Assembly (NCBI RefSeq): GCF_040081925.1
Contig: NZ_JBEBMF010000001.1
Coordinates: 186,001 to 250,000, forward strand
Direction of reading: 5' to 3'
DNA: 64,000 nt
DNA from: Mesorhizobium_K quangtriensis
GTDB taxonomy: Bacteria; Pseudomonadota; Alphaproteobacteria; Rhizobiales; Rhizobiaceae
A program made the translations under genes and the position numbers. Shown here one piece after another: positions 37,404 to 46,936 of the stretch; the stretch's first letter is position 1, and each line of letters starts with the position of its first letter. The notes below the pieces were generated by a model. It was given only the letters and a program-made list of their open reading frames with translations, had not been told where the DNA came from and searched no databases.

Positions 37404-38327
37404 ATGAACTGGATCACCAACTTCGTCCGCCCCCGCATCAACTCGATGCTCGGCCGACGCGACATACCGGAAAACCTCTGGATCAAGGATCCGGAGAGCG
37501 GCGAGATGGTGTTTCACAAGGACCTCGAGGAAAACCAGTACGTCATCCCCTCGTCCGGCCACCACATGAAGATTTCGGCCAAGGAGCGGCTGAGATTCTT
37601 CTTTGACAATGGCGAGTATGCCCTACTCGAAAATCCGAAAGTGCCGCTCGACCCGCTGAAGTTCCGTGATGAGAAGCGCTACACTGATCGTCTCAAGGAC
37701 GCGAAGTCCAAGACGCAGCTCGAGGACGCGATCCTGAACGCGACCGGGTCGGTCGAGGGTCTGCCCGTCGTGGCGACCGTGCAAGATTTCGCCTTCATGG
37801 GCGGGTCGCTCGGCATGGCGGCAGGCGACGCGATCGTCCACGGCTTCGAGACCGCGCTGAACCTGAAGCGGCCACTGGTCCTGTTCGCTGCGTCCGGCGG
37901 CGCGCGCATGCAGGAGGGCATCCTGTCGCTCATGCAGCTTCCGCGCACCACGGTAGGTGTCGATCGGCTGAAGGAGGCCGGGCTGCCATACATCGTCGTA
38001 CTGACCAACCCGACGACGGGTGGCGTCACCGCCTCATACGCCATGCTGGGCGACGTCCATATCGCCGAGCCGGGCGCGCTCATCGGCTTTGCCGGCCCGC
38101 GCGTCATCGAGCAGACCATCCGCGAAAAGCTGCCGGAAGGATTCCAGCGTGCCGAATATCTGATGGAGCACGGCATGGTCGACATGGTGGTCTCTCGCCT
38201 CGAACTGCGTTCGACGATCGCAAGGCTGCTGAAGATCCTGCTGAAGGCGCCGATGCCGGTTGCTCCGATCGAGCCGGAAATCCTGCCGCCGGCCCGCCCT
38301 GCACTGGAAGCGCGTCCGGGCGTCTAG
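37404..38327 (+). CDS. accD: acetyl-CoA carboxylase carboxyltransferase beta subunit, zinc-ribbon cysteines absent
   Basis: A 307-residue AccD that with AccA transfers CO2 from biotin to acetyl-CoA. The crotonase-like core has GGSLGMAAGD, ASGGARMQEG and the oxyanion segment NPTTGGVTAS. In E. coli the N-terminus has a four-Cys zinc ribbon; here the corresponding stretch is WIKDPESGEM...QYVIPSSGHH, and the whole protein contains no Cys. The enzyme core is complete, so the gene is probably functional. It lies between trpA and folC, the usual order. Confidence 0.96.
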   Translation: MNWITNFVRPRINSMLGRRDIPENLWIKDPESGEMVFHKDLEENQYVIPSSGHHMKISAKERLRFFFDNGEYALLENPKVPLDPLKFRDEKRYTDRLKDAKSKTQLEDAILNATGSVEGLPVVATVQDFAFMGGSLGMAAGDAIVHGFETALNLKRPLVLFAASGGARMQEGILSLMQLPRTTVGVDRLKEAGLPYIVVLTNPTTGGVTASYAMLGDVHIAEPGALIGFAGPRVIEQTIREKLPEGFQRAEYLMEHGMVDMVVSRLELRSTIARLLKILLKAPMPVAPIEPEILPPARPALEARPGV

Positions 38328-38361
38328 CAAATGGCCGGCATTCCCGGCCCTGGAACCTCTA

Positions 38362-39693
38362 ATGACCACCCTTCTGGCCGATCTGGAAATCGAGCGCCTC
38401 ATGGCGCTGCACCCGAAAGGCTATGACCTTTCGCTGGATCGGGTGTCGCGGCTGCTGGATCGTCTCGGCAACCCGCAGCTTAAGCTCCCGCCCGTCATCC
38501 ACATCGCCGGCACCAACGGCAAGGGCTCCGCTGCCGCGTTTTCGCGGGCATTGCTCGAAGAGGCCGGCTACCGGGTCCACGTCCACACCTCGCCGCATCT
38601 GGTCAACTGGCACGAGCGCTACCGGCTCGCAGCCGAGGGGGGCGGGCGACTAGTGGATGACGAGTTGCTGGCCAAGACCATCGCGCGGGTGGCGGAGGCC
38701 AATCGCGGCGAAACCATCACAGTCTTCGAAATCCTGACGGCGGTCGGCTTCCTGCTGTTCGCTGAACATCCCGCAGACGCGGTAATCCTCGAAGTCGGGC
38801 TCGGCGGTCGTTTCGACGCGACCAACGTAATCCAGAGCCCCGCCGTATCCCTCATCATGCCGGTTTCGCTCGACCATGAAGCCTATCTCGGCGATCGGGT
38901 TGAACTGATCGCGGCCGAAAAGGCCGGCATCATCAAGCGTGGCTGTCCGGTGGCGATAGGCGCGCAGGAAACCGATGCTGCGCGGATTGTGCTGGAGGAG
39001 ACGGCAGAGCGGCTGGACTGCCCGGTCCAGATCTACGGTCAGGATTTCCTCGCCTACGAGGAGAACGGCCGGATGGTCTATCAGGATAGCGATGGCCTGA
39101 TGGATCTGCCGTCGCCGATCCTTCCGGGACGTCACCAATACGCCAACGCGGCAGCGGCGATCGCTGCGGTGCGCCTGGCCGGTTTTGACATCGATCACGC
39201 AGCGGCGGAGCGCGCGATGCGCAGCGCTTCGTGGCCGGGGCGCATGCAAAGGCTGCAGTATGGTCATCTGGTCGATCTTGCGCCTAAGGGCGCGGAAATC
39301 TGGCTCGACGGCGGACACAACCCCGGCGCGGGCATGGTCGTCGCCGAGGCGCTGGTCGAGCAGGAGGAAAGGCAGCCCCGGCCACTTTTCCTCATCGCAG
39401 GCATGATCAACACCAAGGACCAGGCGGGCTATTTCCGCGCCTTCCACGGCATGGCGCGGCACGTCTACACGGTTCCGGTCAGCATGTCCGAGGCCGGCGT
39501 TCCCAATACGGAACTCGCGCTTCGTGCACAGGAGGCGGGTCTTTCAGCCGAACCCGTGGCGTCGGTCGCCAATGCGCTGATGCTGCTGCGCGACACGTGG
39601 GATAGCAAGGAAATTGCGCCGCGTATCCTTATTGGCGGCTCGCTCTATTTGGCGGGCGCTGTCCTCGCCGAGAACGGAACGCCGCCAACCTGA
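38362..39693 (+). CDS. folC: dihydrofolate synthase / folylpolyglutamate synthase
   Basis: A 443-residue Mur-ligase-family enzyme adding glutamate to dihydropteroate and folates. The P-loop HIAGTNGKGSAAAFS is near residue 50. EVGLGGRFDATN and SLDHEAYLGD follow, and the C-terminal WLDGGHNPGAG closes the site. The ATG at 38362 lies 34 bases after accD; a frame extending upstream overlaps accD. Confidence 0.96.
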   Translation: MTTLLADLEIERLMALHPKGYDLSLDRVSRLLDRLGNPQLKLPPVIHIAGTNGKGSAAAFSRALLEEAGYRVHVHTSPHLVNWHERYRLAAEGGGRLVDDELLAKTIARVAEANRGETITVFEILTAVGFLLFAEHPADAVILEVGLGGRFDATNVIQSPAVSLIMPVSLDHEAYLGDRVELIAAEKAGIIKRGCPVAIGAQETDAARIVLEETAERLDCPVQIYGQDFLAYEENGRMVYQDSDGLMDLPSPILPGRHQYANAAAAIAAVRLAGFDIDHAAAERAMRSASWPGRMQRLQYGHLVDLAPKGAEIWLDGGHNPGAGMVVAEALVEQEERQPRPLFLIAGMINTKDQAGYFRAFHGMARHVYTVPVSMSEAGVPNTELALRAQEAGLSAEPVASVANALMLLRDTWDSKEIAPRILIGGSLYLAGAVLAENGTPPT

Positions 39694-39733
39694 CCTGCTG
39701 AAACAGTTCTGGGTATTATTGATCCACTGTAGA

Positions 39734-39748
39734 TATATCAGTGATATA
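39734..39748. repeat. 15-bp near-perfect palindrome in the folC-erpA convergent gap
   Basis: TATATCA, one base (G), TGATATA: a perfect 7-1-7 inverted repeat. It lies between the convergent stops of folC and erpA. It is AT-rich and lacks a T run, so termination is unproven. Confidence 0.35.
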
Positions 39749-39820
39749 CGCCTACGCGGAAAATGATGTGCACGCGCCGGACGCGCGATTGCGCCTCGCG
39801 GGAGACAGTTTCAGATTGTC

Positions 39821-40168
39821 TCAGATGGAGAAACTGGTCCCGCAGCCGCATGACGCGACTGCATTGGGATTCTTGATCTGGAAGGACTGGCCCATAAGGT
39901 CGTCGACGAAGTCGATGACAGAGCCGCCCATATAGACCAACGACAGGTCGTCGATCAGGACGGTTGCGCCGTGCTTCTCGATGGCGACGTCGTCTTCGTT
40001 CCTGGAATCGACCAGATCGAACTTGTAGGAAAAGCCGGAGCAGCCGCCGCCTTCGACCGACACGCGCAGCGCAATCTTTCCCGGTTCGCCTGCGACGATC
40101 TTTGCCACGCGCTTGGCGGCGGCGTCGGTCACGTCGACTTTCATCGTGGTCTTGGCGTCAGCGCCCAT
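39821..40168 (-). CDS. erpA: iron-sulfur cluster insertion protein ErpA (A-type carrier)
   Basis: A 115-residue A-type Fe-S carrier delivering clusters to apo-proteins. The three ligand cysteines are in GGGCSGFSY and the terminal SCGCGTSF. I chose the ATG at 40168, which has GAGG about 8-12 bases upstream; alternatives at 40210 and 40144 would give 129 or 107 residues. It is divergent from dgt, an arrangement conserved in Rhizobiales. Confidence 0.9.
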   Translation of the reverse strand: MGADAKTTMKVDVTDAAAKRVAKIVAGEPGKIALRVSVEGGGCSGFSYKFDLVDSRNEDDVAIEKHGATVLIDDLSLVYMGGSVIDFVDDLMGQSFQIKNPNAVASCGCGTSFSI

Positions 40169-40249
40169 GGTATCGCCCTCGGCGTCACCTTGCGTTTCTG
40201 TTTGCATCATAGCTATGAACGAGTGCGGGACAAGTCAACGGGCGGAGCC

Positions 40250-41464
40250 ATGACGACGGAGCTTGGCGACATAGGCTTTGGCTATCGCCCCCGAGCGCCC
40301 TATGCATGCGACCCCGCCCAGACGCGCGGCCGTCTGCAGCCGGAGCCGGAAAGCCCGACCCGGACGCCTTTCCAGCGTGACCGCGATCGGATCATCCATT
40401 CGACCGCTTTCCGGCGTCTCAAGCACAAGACGCAGGTCTTTATCGCACACGAGGGAGACCATTACCGCACACGCCTGACCCATACGATCGAGGTCGCGCA
40501 GATAGCCCGTGCGCTCGCCCGGGCATTCCGTTGTGACGAGGATCTCGCCGAGGCGATCGCGCTGGTGCACGACTTCGGCCACACGCCCTTCGGCCACACG
40601 GGCGAGGATGCGCTGAACCTGAAGATGGCGACATGGGGCGGTTTCGACCACAACGCCCAGTCGCTGCGCATCGTGACCCGGCTGGAACGCCGCTACGCCG
40701 AGTTCGACGGCCTCAACCTCAGCTGGGAGACGCTGGAGGGGCTGGTCAAGCACAACGGCCCGCTAACGGACTCCTCGAGCAAGGGCCTGAAAGGGCCGGT
40801 CCCGCAGGCGATCCGGGATTTTTCGGCGTTATTCGACCTGTGGCTCGACAAATATGCGAGTCTGGAAGCCCAATGCGCCGCGATCGCCGACGACATCGCC
40901 TACAATACGCACGATATCGATGACGGCCTGCGCGCCGGCCTGCTCTCGCTGGACATGCTGGAGAGCGTTAGCCTCCCTGTCGGCATCCTGAAGAGCGTTC
41001 GCGAACGCTACCCACATCTCGACCCTGTTCGTGTCGGCCACGAACTGATGCGTCGCCAGATTACGGTCATGGTCGAGGATGTCATTACAACCACTACAGC
41101 CCGTCTGGCTCGCCTGCAGCCGGAAAGCGCCGATGATGTGCGCAACGCCGGCGAGACGATGGTGACCTTTTCCAAAGCGCTCGGCGAGCAGGAGAAGGAG
41201 CTCAAGGCGTTCCTCTACAAGCACCTTTACCGGGCGCCGGATGTCATGCGTGTCCGGGCCGACGCCGAGCGCGTGGTGCTTGACCTCTTCGACGCCTATT
41301 TCGCCGAGCCACGACGTATGCCCGAGGGCTGGCGCGAGGGCCTGGACCGCGCTGGGGACCGCATCAAGGCGCGCGATGTCGCGGATTTCCTGGCTGGCAT
41401 GACCGACACCTACGCGCTCAAGGAGCATCGTCGCTTGTTTGACCATACGCCCGATTTAAGCTAG
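40250..41464 (+). CDS. dgt: deoxyguanosinetriphosphate triphosphohydrolase-like protein
   Basis: A 404-residue HD-domain dNTPase. The HD ligands are in RLTHTIEVAQIA, the HDFGHTPFGHTGE motif and DDIAYNTHDIDD. It resembles the dGTPase family group common in alphaproteobacteria, which hydrolyses dNTPs to nucleosides and tripolyphosphate. The ATG at 40250 is preceded by GGCGGAG. It starts the dgt-argS-SPOR-nagZ series. Confidence 0.94.
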   Translation: MTTELGDIGFGYRPRAPYACDPAQTRGRLQPEPESPTRTPFQRDRDRIIHSTAFRRLKHKTQVFIAHEGDHYRTRLTHTIEVAQIARALARAFRCDEDLAEAIALVHDFGHTPFGHTGEDALNLKMATWGGFDHNAQSLRIVTRLERRYAEFDGLNLSWETLEGLVKHNGPLTDSSSKGLKGPVPQAIRDFSALFDLWLDKYASLEAQCAAIADDIAYNTHDIDDGLRAGLLSLDMLESVSLPVGILKSVRERYPHLDPVRVGHELMRRQITVMVEDVITTTTARLARLQPESADDVRNAGETMVTFSKALGEQEKELKAFLYKHLYRAPDVMRVRADAERVVLDLFDAYFAEPRRMPEGWREGLDRAGDRIKARDVADFLAGMTDTYALKEHRRLFDHTPDLS

Positions 41465-41511
41465 GGCGCCGCAAGAATGCGGCATTCGCGCCGCCGTGCC
41501 AATTTCCAGAG

Positions 41512-43275
41512 ATGACAATGAATATCTTCGCCGATTTCAACGAGCGGGTCGTAAGGGTCGTTCAGGAACTGGGGCTAAAGGACAAGGACGGGGCCGGCCT
41601 CGACTTGTCGCGCATTGCCGTCGAGCCGCCGCGAGATGCCAGCCATGGCGACCTGGCGACCAACGCTGCGATGGTCCTTGCCAAGCCCACGGGCCAGAAT
41701 CCGCGCGCGCTGGCTGAAACGATCGCTGCCGTCCTTCGGCAGGACAAGGATGTCGTCAAGGTCGATGTTGCCGGTCCGGGCTTCGTCAACCTCAAACTTT
41801 CCGACGCTTTCTGGCAGGTTCACCTCGCATCGATCATCGCGGACGGTAAGAATTACGGCCGCTCCACCGTCGGCGGCGGCAGGAAGACCAACGTCGAATA
41901 CGTCTCCGCCAACCCGACCGGCCCCATGCATGTCGGCCATTGCCGCGGCGCGGTCGTGGGTGATGCGCTGGCGAACTTGCTTGCCTTTGCGGGCTACGAC
42001 GTCACCAAGGAATACCTGATCAACGATGCCGGCTCGCAGATCGACGTGCTCGGCCGTTCCGCCTTCCTGCGCTACCGGCAGGCGCTTGGCGACGACATGG
42101 GCGAGATTCCGTCCGGCCTATATCCGGGTGACTACCTCGTACCGGTCGGCCAGGACCTTGCCGCCGATTTCGGGCGCAAGCTGCTGCAGATGCCGGAAGA
42201 CGAGGCTCTGGCCATCGTCAAGGATCGCACTGTTGCGGCCATGATGGTCATGATCCGCGAGGATCTGGCTCTGCTGAACGTCCACCACGAGGTGTTCTTC
42301 TCCGAGCGGACTTTGCACGCCGATAATGCCAAGGCCATCCGCGAGGCCATCAGCGACCTCACCCTCAAGGGGCACATCTACAAAGGCACGCTGCCGCCGC
42401 CGAAGGGCGAGAAGCCTGACGACTGGGAGGACCGCGAGCAGACGCTGTTCCGCTCCACCGAGGTCGGCGACGACATGGACCGGCCGCTGGTCAAGTCTGA
42501 TGGTTCCTACACCTATTTCGCCGCCGACGTTGCCTATCTGAAGGACAAAGTGGATCGCGGCTTCGAGAAGCTGATCTTCGTGCTGGGCGCCGATCACGGC
42601 GGCTATGTCAAGCGCATGGAAGCACTCGCCAAGGCGGTCACCGAAGGCCGCGTGGAGCTTACGGTGCTTCTCTGCCAGTTGGTGAAGCTCTTCCGCGACG
42701 GCGAGCCTGTCCGCATGTCGAAGCGCTCCGGCGATTTCATCACCCTTCGCGATGTGGTGGACGAGGTCGGGCGCGATCCGATTCGCTTCATGATGCTCTA
42801 CCGCAAGAACGACGCCCCGCTTGACTTCGACTTCGCCAAGGTGACCGAGCAGTCGAAGGACAACCCGGTCTTCTACGTGCAGTACGCCTCGGCGCGCTGC
42901 CATTCGGTTTTCCGGCAGGCGAAGGAGCAACTCCCCGGCCAGGAATTCACCCGCAAAACGCTGCAATCGGCAAGCGGCTTGCTGGCAGACGAGGGCGAGC
43001 TCGCGCTGATCCGTAAGCTCGCCGAATACCCCCGGATGATCGAATCGGCAGCAATTGCGCTCGAGCCACACCGCATGGCGTTCTACCTCTATGACCTGGC
43101 CAGCGCGTTCCACAGTCAGTGGAATCGTGGCACGGACAACGTGGACTTACGTTTTGTTAAGGTTAACGAACCAGAATTGACCAATGCCAGACTCGGGCTG
43201 GTGCAGGCTGTTTCGGATGTGTTGACATCAGGCCTGGCGTTGATCGGAGCGGAAGCGCCAACCGAGATGCGCTAG
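41512..43275 (+). CDS. argS: arginyl-tRNA synthetase
   Basis: A 587-residue class I synthetase. The HIGH-type motif is PTGPMHVGHCRG near residue 135, and the KMSKS-type motif is RMSKRSGDF near residue 405. An N-terminal Add-1 domain for the tRNA D-loop and the C-terminal anticodon-binding DALR domain are both present. The start at 41512 is taken; the Met at 41518 is an alternative with a similar ribosome site. It follows dgt by 47 bases. Confidence 0.97.
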   Translation: MTMNIFADFNERVVRVVQELGLKDKDGAGLDLSRIAVEPPRDASHGDLATNAAMVLAKPTGQNPRALAETIAAVLRQDKDVVKVDVAGPGFVNLKLSDAFWQVHLASIIADGKNYGRSTVGGGRKTNVEYVSANPTGPMHVGHCRGAVVGDALANLLAFAGYDVTKEYLINDAGSQIDVLGRSAFLRYRQALGDDMGEIPSGLYPGDYLVPVGQDLAADFGRKLLQMPEDEALAIVKDRTVAAMMVMIREDLALLNVHHEVFFSERTLHADNAKAIREAISDLTLKGHIYKGTLPPPKGEKPDDWEDREQTLFRSTEVGDDMDRPLVKSDGSYTYFAADVAYLKDKVDRGFEKLIFVLGADHGGYVKRMEALAKAVTEGRVELTVLLCQLVKLFRDGEPVRMSKRSGDFITLRDVVDEVGRDPIRFMMLYRKNDAPLDFDFAKVTEQSKDNPVFYVQYASARCHSVFRQAKEQLPGQEFTRKTLQSASGLLADEGELALIRKLAEYPRMIESAAIALEPHRMAFYLYDLASAFHSQWNRGTDNVDLRFVKVNEPELTNARLGLVQAVSDVLTSGLALIGAEAPTEMR

Positions 43276-43380
43276 GCCGAAACCGGACAAAAACCTGTCA
43301 CCATTTGCCCACATTGCGCTGGTAGGGACCAAAACCTGCGCGACGCCAAGGCGTCCGAATGTGTGCGAGTTCGGGAAGAC

Positions 43381-46300
43381 ATGGCAGACAACAACCAGCT
43401 GAAAATCGCCAATCAGGTCGACCTTTCGGACGACGATCCCTTTGCGGAGCTGACCCGCATCATGGGCTTCGACCCTCGCCAGCCGGCAAAGCGCCCGGAG
43501 CCGGCTTCGGTCCAGCCGTTGTCGAGGCTTGCCCCCGTAGAAGCGCCGGTACCGTTTGAGCAGGCGGCGGACGAGGAGGATTTCAGCCTCGACCTCGAGA
43601 AGGAACTGCTCGGCGGGTTTGATGTGGATGAGGAGCGATACGCTCAGCCTGCCCACGACTTGTCCATCGACGACGCTTCGGCGCCTGAGTTTGCAGACGT
43701 GGATTTCGACTTCGGCGACGCATTTGAGGCGGCCCCCCTGTCGCACGAGCCGGCCGCTATCGCGGAGCCGGATTTTTCCTTTGATGGCGATCTGGACGCG
43801 GCTTTTGCAGCAGTTCCGAATGACAACTCTTCTGGGCGTGAGCAGTGGCAGGAGCCTGCTGAAATCGACCTCGATTTCACCATGACGGACGACCATTTCA
43901 GGGCGCTCGACGCGGTGGCGGCTTCTCCTTCGCAGCAGCCTGCCTTGCCGGTCACGCCAGAAGCCGTCGCCATCGACGATTTTGACGCGAATTTCGATGC
44001 CGCGCTCGCCGAAATCGACATGAGCTTCCTCGATTTGCCGGCTGAGCCCAGCACCACGACCGCGCCGTCGGCTGCGACGTCGACGGTCGAGACAGAGGCG
44101 CACCCAGAGACGGCCGCTGCGGAAGCTGCCGACCTCGACTTCAACATGTTCGACGATGCGGATTTCCGGCTCGCAGAAGAGAATTCCGCTGCAGCAGCCC
44201 CGGAAACTGCCCCCGAAATGGAAGATGCATTTCCCGAAATCGCTGCGGAAGCATTCGATTTTGGCATGGATGAACTGCGTCTGGACGATACGCACACTAC
44301 CGAGACCGTGTCTCTACCGGCAGATGACATGTCATTCGACGATGTCGATTTCGGCATCACACAGGACGAGCCGGTGGCAGTCGCTTCCGCTGAGCCGTTC
44401 GACGAGCCTGCCATGGTCCAGCCGGAGCCGGTGGCCGAGAAGCCCGCTCCGGTCACGGCCTCGAACGTCGAGCTATCCATCCCCGCCTATGTGCCACGCA
44501 AGCTGCCGACATCGCCCATGGATGTCGCTGCTGAAGCGTTCCGCCAGCGCGAGGCGGTTGCCGCGCCCGCCGAACCGGAGTTCAACCTCGAGGACGAACT
44601 CAATGCGCTGCTCGGCAACAAGAAGGCTGCGCCGGTCGAGGCTCCGGTCGTTGTCCAGCCGGAGCCGGCTTTTGAGGTTCCTTCCTTCACGCCGTCCTAC
44701 TCTGCGCCCTCCTACTCGACCGCCGATATCTTTGGAACGTCCGGCGCTACCGTCTACCAGCCGATCGAAGCTCCCAAGCCAGAGCCTGTCGCCTTTGATG
44801 CCCCGGCGCACCCGGCCGACATCGACGACAATCTGAAATGGGAGCTGGACGAGGCTTTTGCGTCGGAAACCGAGGGAACGGCGGCCGATCAGGATATAGC
44901 CTACGCCCCTGACTATTCCGACGAGTACTCCAGGGCTTATCCGGATGACACCGGTCGTGACCTCGAGTCGGGCTACGACGCGCGCCATGAGGCTCAGGAG
45001 CCGGTCGATCTCGATCTGGCGTTTGACGAACTCGTTGAAGAACCCATTCAGCCGGCACCTGCGTCGTCTTATCGCGAAGCCATCGCCGGTGCAGCCATCG
45101 GCGCTGCCGCCGCTCGGCTCGGTTCGCCGCAACCGGCACGTCCGCTCGTCGAGGAAGGCCAGTTCAGCCCGCATCGCGATCCGGTCGTGCGCGGCAATCC
45201 GCTGACCGAGGATCCGCTCGACATCATCACCCAGCTTGCGGAGAAATATTCGCGCAAGGAGCCGGTCGCTACATACGGCTCGGCGACCGGTTATGGCCAC
45301 CAGCCAGAGGACGAGGTCGATGGCGACATCGATATCTCCGACCTGTTCGAGGATCAGCCCGAAGTCGAAACGGTGGAGGTTCATGATCAGGCGATCGCCC
45401 TAGCCGACGATCTCGATATTCCGGAACTGCCGGAGGAAGAAGAGCTTCCGCCAGCGGCGGCCTATGACGACCTCGATGCCGAATTCTCGAGCCTGCTCAA
45501 CGAGATCAATACCGAGCAGCCCGCCGCCCAGGCCTTCGCAGGCTATCAGGATCCACTTGCTGGCGGATTCAGCACCCGCGCCTATCAGGCCCGTCCGTTT
45601 GAGAACGCCGGCGTGATAGCAACGCCTTCGGGCGCTCGTCAGGCTCCTTCCCGCCCTGTCGAGGACGACTTCGGCCAAGGAGCATTCTCGCTGGATCCGG
45701 ACGATCTTTATGGCGGTCGTGCGGCCTCCGGCACGCAATATGCCGACGCCTATGACTACGACCCTGAATTCGAACAGGAGATCGCGCCGCAGCAATTCGC
45801 GGAGAAGGCCCCCCGCAAATCGCCGTCGCGCGGCCTGCTGATCGCAGGTATCCTTGGCGGCGTGGTACTTGTTGGCGCCATTGGTGCCTTTGCCCTGTCT
45901 TTCGGCGGCGGCGCGGGCAGCGATGTTCCGACCATCGTCAAGGCCGATGAAGGCCCCGTGAAGGTCAGGCCCGAAAATCCGGGCGGCACCACGGTGCCCA
46001 ACCAGGACAGCAAGGTCTATGACACCGTTGCGGGTGAAACCGGCAACGGCGATGCGCCGCAGGAAAAGCTCGTCACCACCGCCGAGGAGCCGATGGACGT
46101 CACGCCTCCGCCGGTTGAGGAGGACCCGGTCACGGCGTCCGGCAAGAGCGAGGACCGCATCGAACAGATCGTCCAGGACGCCGAAGGCCAGACGGACGCC
46201 GAATTGACGGCCGTTGCCCCGCGCAAAGTCCGCACGATGGTGGTGAAGCCTGACGGAACGCTGGTGCCGCGCGAGGACGAGGTCGAGATGGCCCCGTCCA

Positions 46301-46821
46301 ACGAGCAGACGGATACGATCGCCGCCGCCGCGCCGTCGACGGTCGCGCCCGAATCGACTGGTGCCCTGCCCGAAGCGGCGCCTGCTCTCGCTCCGGTCCC
46401 GGAGGAAACGGCAGCCGTTCCAGCTCCCACGCAGACGGCTGCCATCCCTGACTCCGCGCCGATGCCTGAGACTGCGCCTGTCGCACCGCTGCGGCCTGCG
46501 GACCAGCCAGTCGATGTTGTCGGAGAAGTCGCACCTACCCAGGTCGCTGCTGCTACGACAAATGCCGCGACGGCAGGCGCAAGCTGGGCCATGCAGATCG
46601 CATCGCAGCCGAGCGAGGCTGCAGCGCAGTCATCCTATCAGGACCTGGTACGCCGCTATGGCAGCGTGCTGCAGGGCCGCGAGGTCAACATCGTCAAGGC
46701 CGAGATCGCCGGCAAGGGTACGTTCTGGCGCGTCCGTGTGCCGGCCGGAACCCGCAACGAGGCGATCAATCTCTGCGAGACCTACAAGGCCGCCGGCGGC
46801 AACTGTTTCGTCTCGCGATAG
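43381..46821 (+). CDS. large SPOR-domain membrane protein
   Basis: A 1146-residue protein. An acidic, low-complexity cytoplasmic region of about 810 residues, rich in Asp, Glu, Ala and Pro with repeated short D/E-F-D motifs, precedes one TM helix at about 818-842 (LLIAGILGGVVLVGAIGAFAL). A Pro/Ala-rich periplasmic linker leads to a C-terminal SPOR domain of about 75 residues (WAMQIASQPSE ... GNCFVSR) that binds denuded septal peptidoglycan. The start at 43381 follows GGGAAGAC. This position between argS and nagZ is typical. A division role like FtsN/DedD is inferred. Confidence 0.85.
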   Translation: MADNNQLKIANQVDLSDDDPFAELTRIMGFDPRQPAKRPEPASVQPLSRLAPVEAPVPFEQAADEEDFSLDLEKELLGGFDVDEERYAQPAHDLSIDDASAPEFADVDFDFGDAFEAAPLSHEPAAIAEPDFSFDGDLDAAFAAVPNDNSSGREQWQEPAEIDLDFTMTDDHFRALDAVAASPSQQPALPVTPEAVAIDDFDANFDAALAEIDMSFLDLPAEPSTTTAPSAATSTVETEAHPETAAAEAADLDFNMFDDADFRLAEENSAAAAPETAPEMEDAFPEIAAEAFDFGMDELRLDDTHTTETVSLPADDMSFDDVDFGITQDEPVAVASAEPFDEPAMVQPEPVAEKPAPVTASNVELSIPAYVPRKLPTSPMDVAAEAFRQREAVAAPAEPEFNLEDELNALLGNKKAAPVEAPVVVQPEPAFEVPSFTPSYSAPSYSTADIFGTSGATVYQPIEAPKPEPVAFDAPAHPADIDDNLKWELDEAFASETEGTAADQDIAYAPDYSDEYSRAYPDDTGRDLESGYDARHEAQEPVDLDLAFDELVEEPIQPAPASSYREAIAGAAIGAAAARLGSPQPARPLVEEGQFSPHRDPVVRGNPLTEDPLDIITQLAEKYSRKEPVATYGSATGYGHQPEDEVDGDIDISDLFEDQPEVETVEVHDQAIALADDLDIPELPEEEELPPAAAYDDLDAEFSSLLNEINTEQPAAQAFAGYQDPLAGGFSTRAYQARPFENAGVIATPSGARQAPSRPVEDDFGQGAFSLDPDDLYGGRAASGTQYADAYDYDPEFEQEIAPQQFAEKAPRKSPSRGLLIAGILGGVVLVGAIGAFALSFGGGAGSDVPTIVKADEGPVKVRPENPGGTTVPNQDSKVYDTVAGETGNGDAPQEKLVTTAEEPMDVTPPPVEEDPVTASGKSEDRIEQIVQDAEGQTDAELTAVAPRKVRTMVVKPDGTLVPREDEVEMAPSNEQTDTIAAAAPSTVAPESTGALPEAAPALAPVPEETAAVPAPTQTAAIPDSAPMPETAPVAPLRPADQPVDVVGEVAPTQVAAATTNAATAGASWAMQIASQPSEAAAQSSYQDLVRRYGSVLQGREVNIVKAEIAGKGTFWRVRVPAGTRNEAINLCETYKAAGGNCFVSR

Positions 46822-46845
46822 CGCTGGAAAACCTTTCGAAACCTG

Positions 46846-46871
46846 AACGGCGCGATCTCTACCGCGCCGTT
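46846..46871 (+). terminator. probable terminator after the SPOR-protein gene
   Basis: A 9-bp stem AACGGCGCG (46846-46854) and CGCGCCGTT (46863-46871) with an 8-base loop is followed by TGGTTGTC. The T run is weak, so efficiency is uncertain. Confidence 0.5.
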
Positions 46872-46936
46872 TGGTTGTCTGGATATGCCCTTATTTCGGG
46901 GATGCGGCAGCTCGTGCTTCCGGGTAAAATCGCCAG

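Noticed and set aside
41466..41483. Small GCCGC...GCGGC hairpin after dgt
   Set aside because: A 5-bp stem with no T run; too weak to call a terminator.
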